From: an uncultured Pelagibacteraceae bacterium
GTDB taxonomy: Bacteria; Pseudomonadota; Alphaproteobacteria; Pelagibacterales; Pelagibacteraceae
NCBI GenBank assembly: GCA_902557995.1
Contig: CACECL010000001.1
Location: 98,904 to 162,903 of the forward strand
Direction of reading: 5' to 3'
Length of the DNA: 64,000 nucleotides
Part shown: positions 50,286 through 59,060 of the stretch, piece after piece
Position numbering within the stretch: position 1 is the first letter of the stretch
Layout of the letters: each line of letters opens with the position of its first letter
Translations under genes and position numbers: made by a program
Notes under the pieces: generated by a model
Seen by the model: only the letters and a program-made list of their open reading frames with translations
Database searches by the model: none
What the model was told of the DNA's origin: nothing

Positions 50286-51217
50286 ACTTTTACCTCCCCA
50301 TCAAACGGATCATATGTATCAATTTCTTGTGGCAATACAGATCTAATTGCAATTTCTTCAGATCCCATAGCAACTAAATCATCAGACTCATACAATACCA
50401 ATGGTTTTGCAGCCATTGTATCTTTTGCCATTCCTAAGGAGTCTTTTGTTGCAACAAAGTAAGTAAAAACACCATCTAAACCGGTTAAAGATGCTTTCAT
50501 TCCTTCCTCTAAAGTTGCACCGTCTCTCATTTTTTCAGCAAGGTAAACTGCAATTAATTCCGAGTCACACTCAGACATAAATCTCATACCTTTATTTTCC
50601 AAAACTCTTCTGTTATTCCAATAGTTTGTTAATTGTCCATTATGAACAACAGATACATCGCTAAATGGATATCCCCAGAAAGGATGGGCAGATTTAATAT
50701 CTACACCGGACTCTGTCGCCATTCTAGCATGACCTATAGCATGTGTTCCAACAACTTTATCTAAGCTATACCGATCACAAACCATTTTAGCGTTTCCAAG
50801 ATCTTTAATCACTTCTAAAGATTTACCCATTGAAAGAATTTCTACACCAGGAATACTTTCTATACGTTGTGAAAATTCTAACAGATCTTTAACATTATAA
50901 TCAATTTCATATCTTAAAGAGTAGGGAAGAGTTCTTTCTTCTTTAACTATTTTAGCTCCCATTTCAGCTAATGTTTGATCTACAATTTTTTTTCTTTCAT
51001 CGTAAACAGATACATCCTCCATAACTGATGAACTTCCTTCTCCAACATTTTCTCCAACTTTAAAACGCATGATGAAGTTTTTTCCATCTGTATCGCCATA
51101 TAAAGCGTAACCTGTTGAGTCTTCTCCTCTATGTTTTAATGCTTGAAGCATACCTTGCAATTCACTTCCAACATTTGAAGATTTCCCTCTATGAATTAAA
51201 CCTGCTATTCCACACAT
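50273..51217 (-). CDS. mgsA: N-methylglutamate synthase subunit A (class II glutamine amidotransferase, MgsA/GlxB)
   Basis: The 314-residue protein begins MCGIAGLIHRG, with the catalytic nucleophile Cys2 of class II amidotransferases, then LKHRGEDSTGYALYG and VGTHAIGHARMATESG. Later, SAHPFWGYPFSDVSVVHNGQL and the acidic SECDSELIAVYLAE complete the active site. It hydrolyses an amide, glutamine or gamma-glutamylmethylamide, and passes the amine on. It follows the second ligase gene by 32 bp on the minus strand. Confidence 0.8.
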   Translation of the reverse strand: MCGIAGLIHRGKSSNVGSELQGMLQALKHRGEDSTGYALYGDTDGKNFIMRFKVGENVGEGSSSVMEDVSVYDERKKIVDQTLAEMGAKIVKEERTLPYSLRYEIDYNVKDLLEFSQRIESIPGVEILSMGKSLEVIKDLGNAKMVCDRYSLDKVVGTHAIGHARMATESGVDIKSAHPFWGYPFSDVSVVHNGQLTNYWNNRRVLENKGMRFMSECDSELIAVYLAEKMRDGATLEEGMKASLTGLDGVFTYFVATKDSLGMAKDTMAAKPLVLYESDDLVAMGSEEIAIRSVLPQEIDTYDPFDGEVKVWQI

Positions 51218-51249
51218 AAATTTATACCCTTTCTATCTATTTCTGTGAC

Positions 51250-52725
51250 CTACGGTAGACAATCAAGATAAGTATCCAGATCCCATTGTGTTGTTGCACC
51301 AAGAAATCTTTCCCACTCATCGTTTTTGTACCAATGGAAAACTTTATACATTTCATCTGGCATTGCAGATTTGATTACTTCATCCTCTGCCAGCCTATCC
51401 AAAGCCTCACCTAAACTTAATGGAAGTTTTTTTACATCTTTACCAGCTTTTTGAGCTTCATAAATATTTCTAGATTCTGGAGCTGCTGGTTTCATTTTCT
51501 TACTTATACCTTCATCGCAAGCTTTTAATAAAGCAGCACCTAATAGATAAGGATTGTGCATCGAGTCTACTGATCTATACTCAAATCTTCCTGGAGCAGA
51601 AACTCTTAAACCACAAGTTCTGTTTTGATATCCCCAGTCTGCGTAAACAGGAGCCCAAAAACCTTGATCCCATAATCTTCTATAAGAATTTACAGTTGAA
51701 GATCCAAGAGCTGTTAATGCTGGTAAGTGCTTCATGATACCTGCAATTGATTGCAAACCAATTTTACCTGGTAATTGCATATCTTTTGTATCTGGCATGA
51801 AAGTATTAGTTCCACCTTCAACATAACTAAATACTTCTTCTACACCTGGTAGAGTTTTATTTCCAAGTTTGTTAACTTTTATTTTTCCACCTTTCCATAA
51901 AGACATGTTTGTATGACAACCACTAGCAGAAACACCCATAAATGGTTTTGTCATAAAGCAAGCAATTAAATTATGTTCTCTAGCTACTTGAGCACAAATT
52001 TGTCTATAGGTTGACAATCTATCTGCATTTCTTAAAACGTTATCGTAAGTCCAGTTTAACTCTAATTGGCCCGGAGCATCTTCGTGATCTCCTTGAATCA
52101 TATCAAGACCCATTGCTTTTGCGTACTCAATAACCTTCATAAACACTGGTCTTAATGACTCAAATTGATCAATGTGATAACAGAATGGTTTAGAAAAACC
52201 TTTACCTGTAGGTGTTCCATCCTCTTTTTTTGTTAACCACATCATTTCAGGCTCAGTACCAACTCTCAATTCTAGACCATGTTTTTTCTTAAATTCATCC
52301 ATGAAAATTCTTAGATTTCCTCTGCAGTCTGAAGTTAAATGACCGCCTGGATTTTTTCTTTCTTCTCTGTTTCTAAAACAAGTTACAAATACTCTTCCAA
52401 CTCTTTTATCCCATGGTAATTGAACAAAAGTTTCAGGATCAGGTATTCCAACAAGCTCCATAGCCTCTGGTCCATATCCAATGTAATTATTATGACGATC
52501 TAAGAACAAGTTTGCTGTAGCACCGTAAACTAATTGAAATCCTTTTTCAGCTGTTCTTTCCCAGTGATCTGCTGGTATACCTTTACCAACAACTCTACCT
52601 GTTACAGAAATGAATTGATAATAAATATAAGTGATGCCAAGTTCATTAATTTTTTCTCTAACTTTTTTAACTAATTTTGCTCTACCTGGTTGGTTAACGT
52701 GTTTCTCTAGATCTGTCATTTTCAC
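51250..52725 (-). CDS. glnT: Glutamine synthetase-family ligase in the mgs operon (GlnT-like)
   Basis: The 491-residue protein has the glutamine synthetase fold, with DHEDAPGQLELNW, SASGCHTNMSLW, SSTVNSYRRLWDQGFW and GRFEYRSVDSMHNPY. It is longer than the GmaS-like protein at 44283, about 50 residues more. It precedes mgsABC on the same transcript, so its product may be used directly by that complex. It could be gamma-glutamylmethylamide synthetase or a real glutamine synthetase. A GAGGGG site before the ATG supports efficient translation. Confidence 0.7.
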   Translation of the reverse strand: MKMTDLEKHVNQPGRAKLVKKVREKINELGITYIYYQFISVTGRVVGKGIPADHWERTAEKGFQLVYGATANLFLDRHNNYIGYGPEAMELVGIPDPETFVQLPWDKRVGRVFVTCFRNREERKNPGGHLTSDCRGNLRIFMDEFKKKHGLELRVGTEPEMMWLTKKEDGTPTGKGFSKPFCYHIDQFESLRPVFMKVIEYAKAMGLDMIQGDHEDAPGQLELNWTYDNVLRNADRLSTYRQICAQVAREHNLIACFMTKPFMGVSASGCHTNMSLWKGGKIKVNKLGNKTLPGVEEVFSYVEGGTNTFMPDTKDMQLPGKIGLQSIAGIMKHLPALTALGSSTVNSYRRLWDQGFWAPVYADWGYQNRTCGLRVSAPGRFEYRSVDSMHNPYLLGAALLKACDEGISKKMKPAAPESRNIYEAQKAGKDVKKLPLSLGEALDRLAEDEVIKSAMPDEMYKVFHWYKNDEWERFLGATTQWDLDTYLDCLP

Positions 52726-52788
52726 CCCTCAATGAATTTAATTTACTCAAACGTAGCTGAAAAATTTATTTGTGTCTAGGCTTAGAGT

Positions 52789-54117
52789 CTAGCTCCACGG
52801 AAACGGACTGTTCGAAGTAGGGTGAAGTTCACCCTTCTCGTAACGGTTGAATCTAAATGGTTTTAATAAATCACTTTCAGTACCAAGAATTTCTTTTGCA
52901 ACAAGTTCTCCAACCCCAATCATTTTATAACCATGATTGGCATCTGCAATCATGTAAACGTTTTCAAAAAATCTATCAAAGATTGGAAATGAGTCTGGTG
53001 TCATACATCCAAGTCCGCCCGATGGTCCTTTTCTATATAAATCAGATTTACCCTCAAATCTTTTTTGACAATGCGCTAAAGCTGAACACCACATTTCACT
53101 AAATGCGTCTGTTGTTTGATATTCAGGTGACTCAATTCCATAAGGATCAACATTAACTTGATCAAAATGTTTTTTAACTATGTAAGGGGAAGTTCCCCCT
53201 TGTACACCTAATCCCTCGATATCAGGTTTGTAATAAATTCCCCAAATTTTATCTGTTAATAATTTTTTTGTTTTGTCTGAATATAACGGAGCAGTAGAGT
53301 CTACATGAACCACAGGAGGTTGTTTTCCATCATTTGTTTTTAGAAAATCTGGCTCAACACCAATAACACCTTCTTGTAGCATCCAGTATGTCCACATATC
53401 TGTTTCATGCATTTTACCATCTTTACCTTTAATGTTAGCCCTTTTAGGTAACTCTAACATATTCCAAAAATCTCTAGCCCAAGGTCCTGCACCGATAACA
53501 ACCTGTTCGCACTCAATTGTACCTTTATCTGTTTCTACTCCTGTAACAGCTTGACTGTTACTTCCTTTTTTAAATCCTGTTACTTTTACACCTTTCATAA
53601 CCTGAACCCCGTTTGATGTAGATTTACTTTCAAGTGCTTTAATTGAATCTTTGTTAAATGCGTATCCACCTTTTTTTTCATGAAGTATTGAAGTGATCCC
53701 TTGTGCTTGCCAATCGTCAAAAATACCCTTCATATAATTCGAACAATCTTTTTCACCTTCTATAAATACTGACTCGTATCCAATAGCTTTTTGTTGCTCA
53801 TAAATGCTTGCAACATCTTCATGCATTACCTCAGGTGATATTTGTAAATAACCAACTGGGTTATATTTAAATGCTTTAGGATCACTCTCCCACACAGAAA
53901 CTGAGTGAGCCATAAGCTCCCTCATTGCTGGTTGAAAATAATTATTTCTTACAACACCACAAGCAATTCCGCTTGCACCAGCTGCAGTATCTTTTTTCTC
54001 TAATACAATTATGTCACCAGGATTTTTATATGTTTCAGAAAGTTTCCAAGCAGTACTTAGACCGTGAATTCCACCACCGATTATAACTACTTTTGCTTTC
54101 GAAGGTAATGTCGTCAT
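52789..54117 (-). CDS. FAD-dependent amine oxidoreductase (DAO family), candidate N-methylglutamate/N-methyl amino acid dehydrogenase
   Basis: The 442-residue protein has the FAD motif GGGIHGLSTAWKL near residues 14-26, GVVRNNYFQPAMRELM, VVIGAGPWARDFW and the C-terminal FENVYMIADANHGYKMIGVG. This is a DAO fold similar to sarcosine oxidase and dimethylglycine dehydrogenase. It lies at the head of the operon with the GlnT-like ligase and mgsABC. It could oxidise N-methylglutamate, sarcosine or dimethylglycine. No multi-subunit MgdABCD genes are in the window, so it is a candidate for the missing last step. That role is inference. Confidence 0.75.
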   Translation of the reverse strand: MTTLPSKAKVVIIGGGIHGLSTAWKLSETYKNPGDIIVLEKKDTAAGASGIACGVVRNNYFQPAMRELMAHSVSVWESDPKAFKYNPVGYLQISPEVMHEDVASIYEQQKAIGYESVFIEGEKDCSNYMKGIFDDWQAQGITSILHEKKGGYAFNKDSIKALESKSTSNGVQVMKGVKVTGFKKGSNSQAVTGVETDKGTIECEQVVIGAGPWARDFWNMLELPKRANIKGKDGKMHETDMWTYWMLQEGVIGVEPDFLKTNDGKQPPVVHVDSTAPLYSDKTKKLLTDKIWGIYYKPDIEGLGVQGGTSPYIVKKHFDQVNVDPYGIESPEYQTTDAFSEMWCSALAHCQKRFEGKSDLYRKGPSGGLGCMTPDSFPIFDRFFENVYMIADANHGYKMIGVGELVAKEILGTESDLLKPFRFNRYEKGELHPTSNSPFPWS

Positions 54118-54218
54118 GTAAAAACATTATTTTTTGCAAATAGTAATTAATATAATTTTTTATAGAACTAAAAATTATATATATAATTTAGATATTTCGA
54201 TTTTTGTGAAATTTATCG
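54118..54218. promoter_or_regulatory. Promoter region of the DAO-mgs operon with palindrome
   Basis: This 101-bp AT-rich spacer lies between the MarR-like gene stop and the DAO start, both on the minus strand. It includes the perfect 18-bp palindrome at 54172-54189. No strong -35/-10 pair stands out by eye. Confidence 0.45.
54172..54189. promoter_or_regulatory. Perfect 18-bp palindrome, possible operator
   Basis: AAATTATATATATAATTT is its own reverse complement and is flanked by CTA and AG, making a longer imperfect repeat. It lies 55 bp upstream of the DAO start and 30 bp after the MarR-like gene. MarR proteins bind palindromes of this size. Chance is possible because the sequence is all A and T. 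Confidence 0.4.
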
Positions 54219-54569
54219 CTAATAACTTATATTTTTTAAGGTATCCAGGTATTCATTAAATTCTTTAATAAATGATTCACTAGGTATTATATTTTTTATT
54301 CTTTGGTCTGTTGATGTTTTTTCAAGACGAAAGAATCCTTTTTCACAAGCTTCAGTAATAATTAATGCAGATTTAGGTCTAGATGTTTTAAATAATTTAG
54401 TTTTAAGTTCTTCTACAGATAGTTTTTTATTTTCTTTATGCGCAGACATTACCAACAACATCATATGATAGTGAGAAGGAGATTTTCTAAAAAAATAGTT
54501 ACTAGCTGTATGGGATTGTCTCATTTGATCTTCCCAAAAATCTAATAAAGTCTTTTTTTCTTTTGGCAT
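54219..54569 (-). CDS. Small winged-helix MarR-like transcription regulator
   Basis: The 116-residue protein has the MarR-type layout: N-terminal helices, a helix-turn-helix near residues 50-75 (SVEELKTKLFKTSRPKSALI) and a wing (FFRLEKTSTDQRIKNIIPS), with a C-terminal dimerisation helix. It is shorter than classic MarR by about 25 residues. Its gene follows tdm by 5 bp, so it is likely co-transcribed with it. It could control tdm, tmoX or the downstream amine genes. Ligand unknown. Confidence 0.7.
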   Translation of the reverse strand: MPKEKKTLLDFWEDQMRQSHTASNYFFRKSPSHYHMMLLVMSAHKENKKLSVEELKTKLFKTSRPKSALIITEACEKGFFRLEKTSTDQRIKNIIPSESFIKEFNEYLDTLKNISY

Positions 54570-54574
54570 TTATT

Positions 54575-56914
54575 TTAAGCTCTAACTCTCGATTTAGTTG
54601 GATCGTAGAATGGAAAACCAACAACTTTAGCACCAATCCTTTTTTGATGACCATCGATTTTACCTATTTCAACTTCAGTACCTAATTCAGAGTATTGGAC
54701 ATCTATTCTGCAAAGAGCAATATTTTTATTCAAAGTAGAGGATAGACATCCGCTGGTAACTATACCAACCTGTGATCTTCCAATATGAACACAGTCTCCG
54801 TGGCCTGCTATTTCTTTTCCATTAAGTTCTAGCCCTACCAATTTCTTTTGAGGGTTAGCTTTTCTTTTAATCAATTCCTCTTTACCAATAAAATCTTCTT
54901 CTTTTGTTTTTAATGGAACGGCAAAACCAATACCAGCTTCAAAAGGATCTTGTTGTCCATCAAATTCGTTTCCAAATAAAATTAAACCTGCCTCAATTCT
55001 AAGTTTGTCTAATGCAGCAAACCCAGCTGGTATCAATCCATCATCTTTTCCTGCTTCCATTAATTTATCCCAAACTTCGGGAGCATGTTTTGGATGACAC
55101 CAAATTTCATAACCTAATTCACCAGTGTAACCTGTTCTAGAAACAATTAATGGAATACCTTGAAGTTCCTCTATTCTACAAATTGTAAATCTAAACCAGC
55201 CCAACTCATCTATCGAAGGCTGCGTTGGTGGAGTAAAGATAATTTTTTTTAAAATTTCTCTACTTTTTGGGCCTTGCAAAGATACATTACTAATTTGATC
55301 AGTAGAGTTTTTAACAAAAGCATTAAAATTCTTTTTCTTTGCAATTTCTTTTAGCCATTCTCCACCATACTCATCTCCGCATATCCATCTAAAACCTGTT
55401 TCGCTTAATCTTAAAAGAGTGCCGTCATCGAACATCATTCCATTTTCGTAACACATTGCAGAATACACAACCTGTCCAACAGAAAGTTTTTTAATATTTC
55501 TTGTAAGAGTGTAGTTCATTAACTCTTCAGCATCAGGACCAATTATTTCAAACTTTCTTAAAGAAGATAGATCAATTAATACGGCATCATTTCTACAAGC
55601 ATTGTACTCATTAACCAAACCATGTTTAGTGTAATCATTTGGAAGCCAAAATCCTCTAGCATCAGCAAAGTTTCTAGTTAATTTTGAAGTTCTTTCATAA
55701 AAGCCAGAATTTCTGGTAAGTTTGTTTTCAGAGTCTGTTTTCATTCTAAAACCAAATGACTTTCTAAATTCTTTATTTTTATCGTAAGTTCTAACAAATA
55801 TATTTGTAGGATTCCATGAATTACAAGGATCTATATCGCTTGGACATGCGGTTGTTCCTATTGTTAAATCTTTTAAAGCCTTAAACATTACATAATCACC
55901 TGGTCTTGAATAAGATTCATCAGAAATAACAGAATTTAATCCTCCAGCAGAAGTATTAAAAAATAAATTAATTGCATGCCAACCTTTTTGTTTCTGAACA
56001 CCATATTTTGACATACTTTCAGTTAAATTATCCGAACAGTTTGGGTGTCCAAAATATCCCGCATCTTCATAATACTTTGAAGTACATGCAAGATTAAAAG
56101 TATCGTGTTTTCCAACAGTATCTCTTATTACTTCAACAAGTGGCTCATGATCGGTATCATAAAATTTAGAGAACAAACCTGGTCCTGGGAAAGTATTACC
56201 CATGAATGTTCTCGTGGTTTGCCAGTCTAATCCTTTTTCAATTCCTTTTTCTAATTTTCTTGTATCGAATGCCACAAAGTCAGAACATTGTCTGCCAGTT
56301 GGGCTTATGACTTGAATATAATCTCCTTCTTTAACCTCATAAGATATACAACTTTCTTTATTTATATTTTCTTCATAAACAGGTTCGAAAACAGGATCAG
56401 GAATTATATTTAATTCCTTCTCATTAACAATTTTAGCTCTTTTAACAAATATGGTTAAATCAGTTGGTGGGTTTTGTTTTGTAACATCCATATCTTTGCC
56501 AGGTGCTGAAAATATTGCATAACATTTATCTTTTGATTTTAATTTAATTTTTTCACTGGGTTTTGTGTCTAGATCAAATAAAATTGATGATTTTGAATTT
56601 GAAATTTTTAGATTTCTTTTTTTTAATTGATAGTTGGTTGCTAAAATTGTTTCATCATTACCGCTAAGAATATTTCTTATGAAGTTTTTTTCATTGTTTG
56701 ATTTGAGATTTAATATTCCAAGATCTGAATTTCCATCTTTATCAAAACAAATAATCTCAGATATTTGATTACCTTCATTATTGACAATTTCTATTTCATC
56801 ATCAGGAAAAAGTTGAATACCTGTTAAACCACCACCATTGACAACATGTCTTTCAACTCCAGGTGGTAGAACACTCAAACCAGGATATTTAATTTCTTTG
56901 CTTGTTCCTAACAT
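54575..56914 (-). CDS. tdm: Trimethylamine N-oxide demethylase
   Basis: The 779-residue protein has the two-part layout of TMAO demethylase Tdm. The N-terminal half contains DUF1989 repeats (VKEGDYIQVISPTGRQCSDF, GMSFGA-like motifs absent). The C-terminal half from about residue 415 is a GcvT-like tetrahydrofolate-binding domain (DLSSLRKFEIIGPDAEELM, VSRTGYTGELGYEIWC, GLELNGKEIAG). Tdm splits TMAO to dimethylamine and formaldehyde, and the folate domain captures the one-carbon unit. The divergent TMAO-binding protein gene tmoX, 96 bp away, supports the call. A MarR-like gene follows. Confidence 0.9.
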   Translation of the reverse strand: MLGTSKEIKYPGLSVLPPGVERHVVNGGGLTGIQLFPDDEIEIVNNEGNQISEIICFDKDGNSDLGILNLKSNNEKNFIRNILSGNDETILATNYQLKKRNLKISNSKSSILFDLDTKPSEKIKLKSKDKCYAIFSAPGKDMDVTKQNPPTDLTIFVKRAKIVNEKELNIIPDPVFEPVYEENINKESCISYEVKEGDYIQVISPTGRQCSDFVAFDTRKLEKGIEKGLDWQTTRTFMGNTFPGPGLFSKFYDTDHEPLVEVIRDTVGKHDTFNLACTSKYYEDAGYFGHPNCSDNLTESMSKYGVQKQKGWHAINLFFNTSAGGLNSVISDESYSRPGDYVMFKALKDLTIGTTACPSDIDPCNSWNPTNIFVRTYDKNKEFRKSFGFRMKTDSENKLTRNSGFYERTSKLTRNFADARGFWLPNDYTKHGLVNEYNACRNDAVLIDLSSLRKFEIIGPDAEELMNYTLTRNIKKLSVGQVVYSAMCYENGMMFDDGTLLRLSETGFRWICGDEYGGEWLKEIAKKKNFNAFVKNSTDQISNVSLQGPKSREILKKIIFTPPTQPSIDELGWFRFTICRIEELQGIPLIVSRTGYTGELGYEIWCHPKHAPEVWDKLMEAGKDDGLIPAGFAALDKLRIEAGLILFGNEFDGQQDPFEAGIGFAVPLKTKEEDFIGKEELIKRKANPQKKLVGLELNGKEIAGHGDCVHIGRSQVGIVTSGCLSSTLNKNIALCRIDVQYSELGTEVEIGKIDGHQKRIGAKVVGFPFYDPTKSRVRA

Positions 56915-56954
56915 TTTTAAATTTTATTTTTAAGAATAATATAATCAAAACGAG

Positions 56955-56983
56955 TTGACTATAACTTTAAATAGGAACATACT
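56955..56983 (+). promoter_or_regulatory. Probable sigma-70-type promoter of tmoX
   Basis: TTGACT at 56955-56960 and CATACT at 56978-56983 are 17 bp apart, in the 96-bp gap between tdm and tmoX. Transcription would begin near 56990, leaving a 20-base leader with a GGAGGG site. The same -35 and spacing are seen before the Pot-type binding-protein gene. Confidence 0.6.
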
Positions 56984-57010
56984 TTAATTATAAATAATTG
57001 GAGGGTTAAT

Positions 57011-57985
57011 ATGAAAAACAAAAGTTTACCGTTAATTATCGGTGCTGTAGTAATAATAGCTGCTGCAATCTTCTTTATGCAAGGGGGCGATAAAACGGCA
57101 AAGAAATCAGGTGACAGTAGTCAACCTATAGTTATACCAACTCACAATTGGTCAAGTCAAATTGTAATGGCTTATGTAATTGGTGGAATTTTTGAAAGCA
57201 TGGGTAATAATGTAAGTTATGTAAACGCTGACTCACAAGCAGTTTATGAGTCAATAAGAATTGGAGACGTAACTATATCTCACGAGGTTTGGGAGTCTGC
57301 TTTTGGTAAATCATTCACAACTGCTTTAGATAAAGGTGGTTTGTTAGATTGGGGTGATCATGAGGCAAGAACTCTAGAAGATATGGGATATCCAAATTGG
57401 GTTGTTGATAAAGGATTATGCCCAGGTCTACCTGATTGGACTGCTTTAAAAAATCCAGATTGCGCTAAAAATTTTACAACACCTGATTCACCTGATGGAA
57501 AAGGAAGAATGTTGGAAGGTCCGCAAACTTGGCATGGTGACTTAATTCCGCAAAGAGTTGAAGCTCTTGGTTTGGGTGATCTTTGGTGGGTGAAATTTGC
57601 TGGAAGTGCTGATGCACTTTGGGCAGAATTAGCAGCAGCTGAAAAAGAAGGAAGAGGAACAATTATATTTAACTGGACACCAAATTTTACAGATGGTGCT
57701 GGTTTTACTTTTATCGATTTTCCTCCTTATACAGCTGGTTGTAGACCAGAAGATGGTGGAGATGGAAAATGCGGATCACCAGATGGTTATTTAAAAAAAG
57801 CTGTGCATGAAGATTTTCCAAAAACACATCCTGCAGCAGCTGCAGTCTTTAAAAAAATGTCATTCTCTACAAGTCAGATTGGAGCAATGGCTGCTTTAGT
57901 TGATGTTGACAAAATGACTCACGAGGATGCTGCCAAAAAATGGTTAGCTGATAATGAGTCGGTTTGGAAAGCATTTCTTAATTAA
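57011..57985 (+). CDS. tmoX: TMAO-binding protein of TmoXVW ABC transporter
   Basis: The 324-residue protein has an N-terminal hydrophobic segment (residues 8-24, IIGAVVIIAAAIFFMQ) acting as signal or anchor, and an OpuAC binding domain. HNWSSQIVMAYVIGGIFE, SHEVWESAF and IIFNWTPNFTDG are conserved and provide aromatic residues for trimethylated amines. The tdm gene diverges upstream and tmoV/tmoW lie downstream, so TMAO is the expected ligand. It has a GGAGGG site, a good promoter and a terminator, consistent with strong expression. Confidence 0.85.
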   Translation: MKNKSLPLIIGAVVIIAAAIFFMQGGDKTAKKSGDSSQPIVIPTHNWSSQIVMAYVIGGIFESMGNNVSYVNADSQAVYESIRIGDVTISHEVWESAFGKSFTTALDKGGLLDWGDHEARTLEDMGYPNWVVDKGLCPGLPDWTALKNPDCAKNFTTPDSPDGKGRMLEGPQTWHGDLIPQRVEALGLGDLWWVKFAGSADALWAELAAAEKEGRGTIIFNWTPNFTDGAGFTFIDFPPYTAGCRPEDGGDGKCGSPDGYLKKAVHEDFPKTHPAAAAVFKKMSFSTSQIGAMAALVDVDKMTHEDAAKKWLADNESVWKAFLN

Positions 57986-58008
57986 GGATAGAAATTAAAA
58001 TTTAAAGT

Positions 58009-58040
58009 CTCCCCCAACTTGTTGGGGGGGATTTTTTTTT
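58009..58040 (+). terminator. Strong terminator after tmoX
   Basis: CCCCCAA (58011-58017) pairs with TTGGGGG (58022-58028), and flanking bases can extend the stem. A run of nine T follows (58032-58040). It is one of the GC-richest stems in the window and isolates tmoX from the genes for the membrane parts. Confidence 0.9.
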
Positions 58041-58065
58041 GAGAAATTTTGTGTAAAATATATTA

Positions 58066-58443
58066 ATGAAAAAATATTTTCTTATAATATTTTTTAGTTT
58101 TTTAGTCTGCTCATCAGTTTTAGCAAGAAGTACTGGATGTAAAGAAGGTGACTGTGAAAATGGTTTTGGTAAATGGGTTTACACCGATAAAACTACTTAT
58201 GAAGGGGATTGGGTTAATACAAAAAAACATGGGCAAGGCATCGAAACCTGGCCTAATGGCTATATCTATAAAGGGGAATTTAAAAATAGTGAGTGGAGCG
58301 GACAAGGGATTTTAACCTTTCCTGACGGATCTAAGTATGAAGGAGAATGGTACAAAGGTTTTATGAACGGACAAGGAACATTTACTTGGGCAGATGGAAA
58401 ACAAAAATCAGGTATTTGGAAGAACGGTACGTTACAAGAATAA
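58066..58443 (+). CDS. Secreted MORN-repeat protein
   Basis: The 125-residue protein starts with a signal peptide (MKKYFLIIFFSFLVCSS, cleavage after VLA). It then has four or so MORN repeats of the form YEGDW..KKHGQG, YKGEFKNSEWSGQG, YEGEWYKGFMNGQG, with a terminal SGIWKNG. A short cysteine pair (GCKEGDCENG) comes first. MORN repeats form a beta-ribbon involved in membrane or protein contacts. The gene lies between tmoX and tmoV and shares a base with the next gene's ATG. Its role in TMAO transport is not evident. Confidence 0.8.
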   Translation: MKKYFLIIFFSFLVCSSVLARSTGCKEGDCENGFGKWVYTDKTTYEGDWVNTKKHGQGIETWPNGYIYKGEFKNSEWSGQGILTFPDGSKYEGEWYKGFMNGQGTFTWADGKQKSGIWKNGTLQE

Positions 58444-58994
58444 TGTCAAAAGAAAATTATTTTAATAAAATAAAAGATTTACCTGAATCTCTTAGACAGT
58501 TTATTGGTTTGATAATTATTACACTAATAGTAATTATATCTTTTAGTATTTTAAATGGAATTTTTGGCCAGGGAGATGACTTGGTAAAAAGAATGAAGTT
58601 AGAAGAAGAAAGAATTGCTGAAGAAAAAAAACTTAGTGAATTAATTTCTAAATTACCTTCTGGAATACTTGTTTCCTTTGATGGTACAGATCATTATAAG
58701 TTGACTGATGAGGTATATGAGCAAGTATGTAAGGCTACAAAACTAATTCCACAAAGAGCAATTATGGGTGCTAATTTTTTAAACTTCAGAGCACATGAGC
58801 TTTATACGATTAATGGAAATAAAATTGATGAAACTTTCGTAAAATGGGACAAAGAAAAAGGTAAATGTTTTGCTGGTTTTACAGTTAGTGGAAATAATGT
58901 AGGTGTTGACGAAAGTATAACTATAAGTGGAGAAGCTTTAAGTTTTTTAAGCACTGGAATTGATACTAGAGTTTATTTTATTAAAAATTTTTAA
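58443..58994 (+). CDS. Single-helix membrane protein, unknown function
   Basis: The 183-residue protein begins MSKENYFNKIKDLPESLRQF, with one hydrophobic helix at about residues 20-41 and a charged, possibly coiled-coil segment (KRMKLEEERIAEEKKLSELI). The rest is a periplasmic domain with two cysteines (QVCKATK, KGKCFAGF). I set the start at the ATG sharing its first base with the MORN-gene stop (TAATG). A longer frame from 58347 overlaps the MORN gene and is not supported. Function unknown. Confidence 0.75.
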   Translation: MSKENYFNKIKDLPESLRQFIGLIIITLIVIISFSILNGIFGQGDDLVKRMKLEEERIAEEKKLSELISKLPSGILVSFDGTDHYKLTDEVYEQVCKATKLIPQRAIMGANFLNFRAHELYTINGNKIDETFVKWDKEKGKCFAGFTVSGNNVGVDESITISGEALSFLSTGIDTRVYFIKNF

Positions 58995-59060
58995 TGAAGA
59001 AAGGTAACATTATTAACATTTTAATTTAATTGAATTTAAGATAACTTTAAAAAAAAATTT

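Noticed and set aside
52726-52788. CTAG-flanked repeat between the GlnT-like and DAO genes as a terminator
   Set aside because: The arms are only 4 bp and there is no T-run, so I take it as chance.
58347-58442. Longer start of the membrane protein overlapping the MORN gene
   Set aside because: The upstream residues are an out-of-frame reading of the MORN gene; the TAATG overlap at 58443 marks the start.
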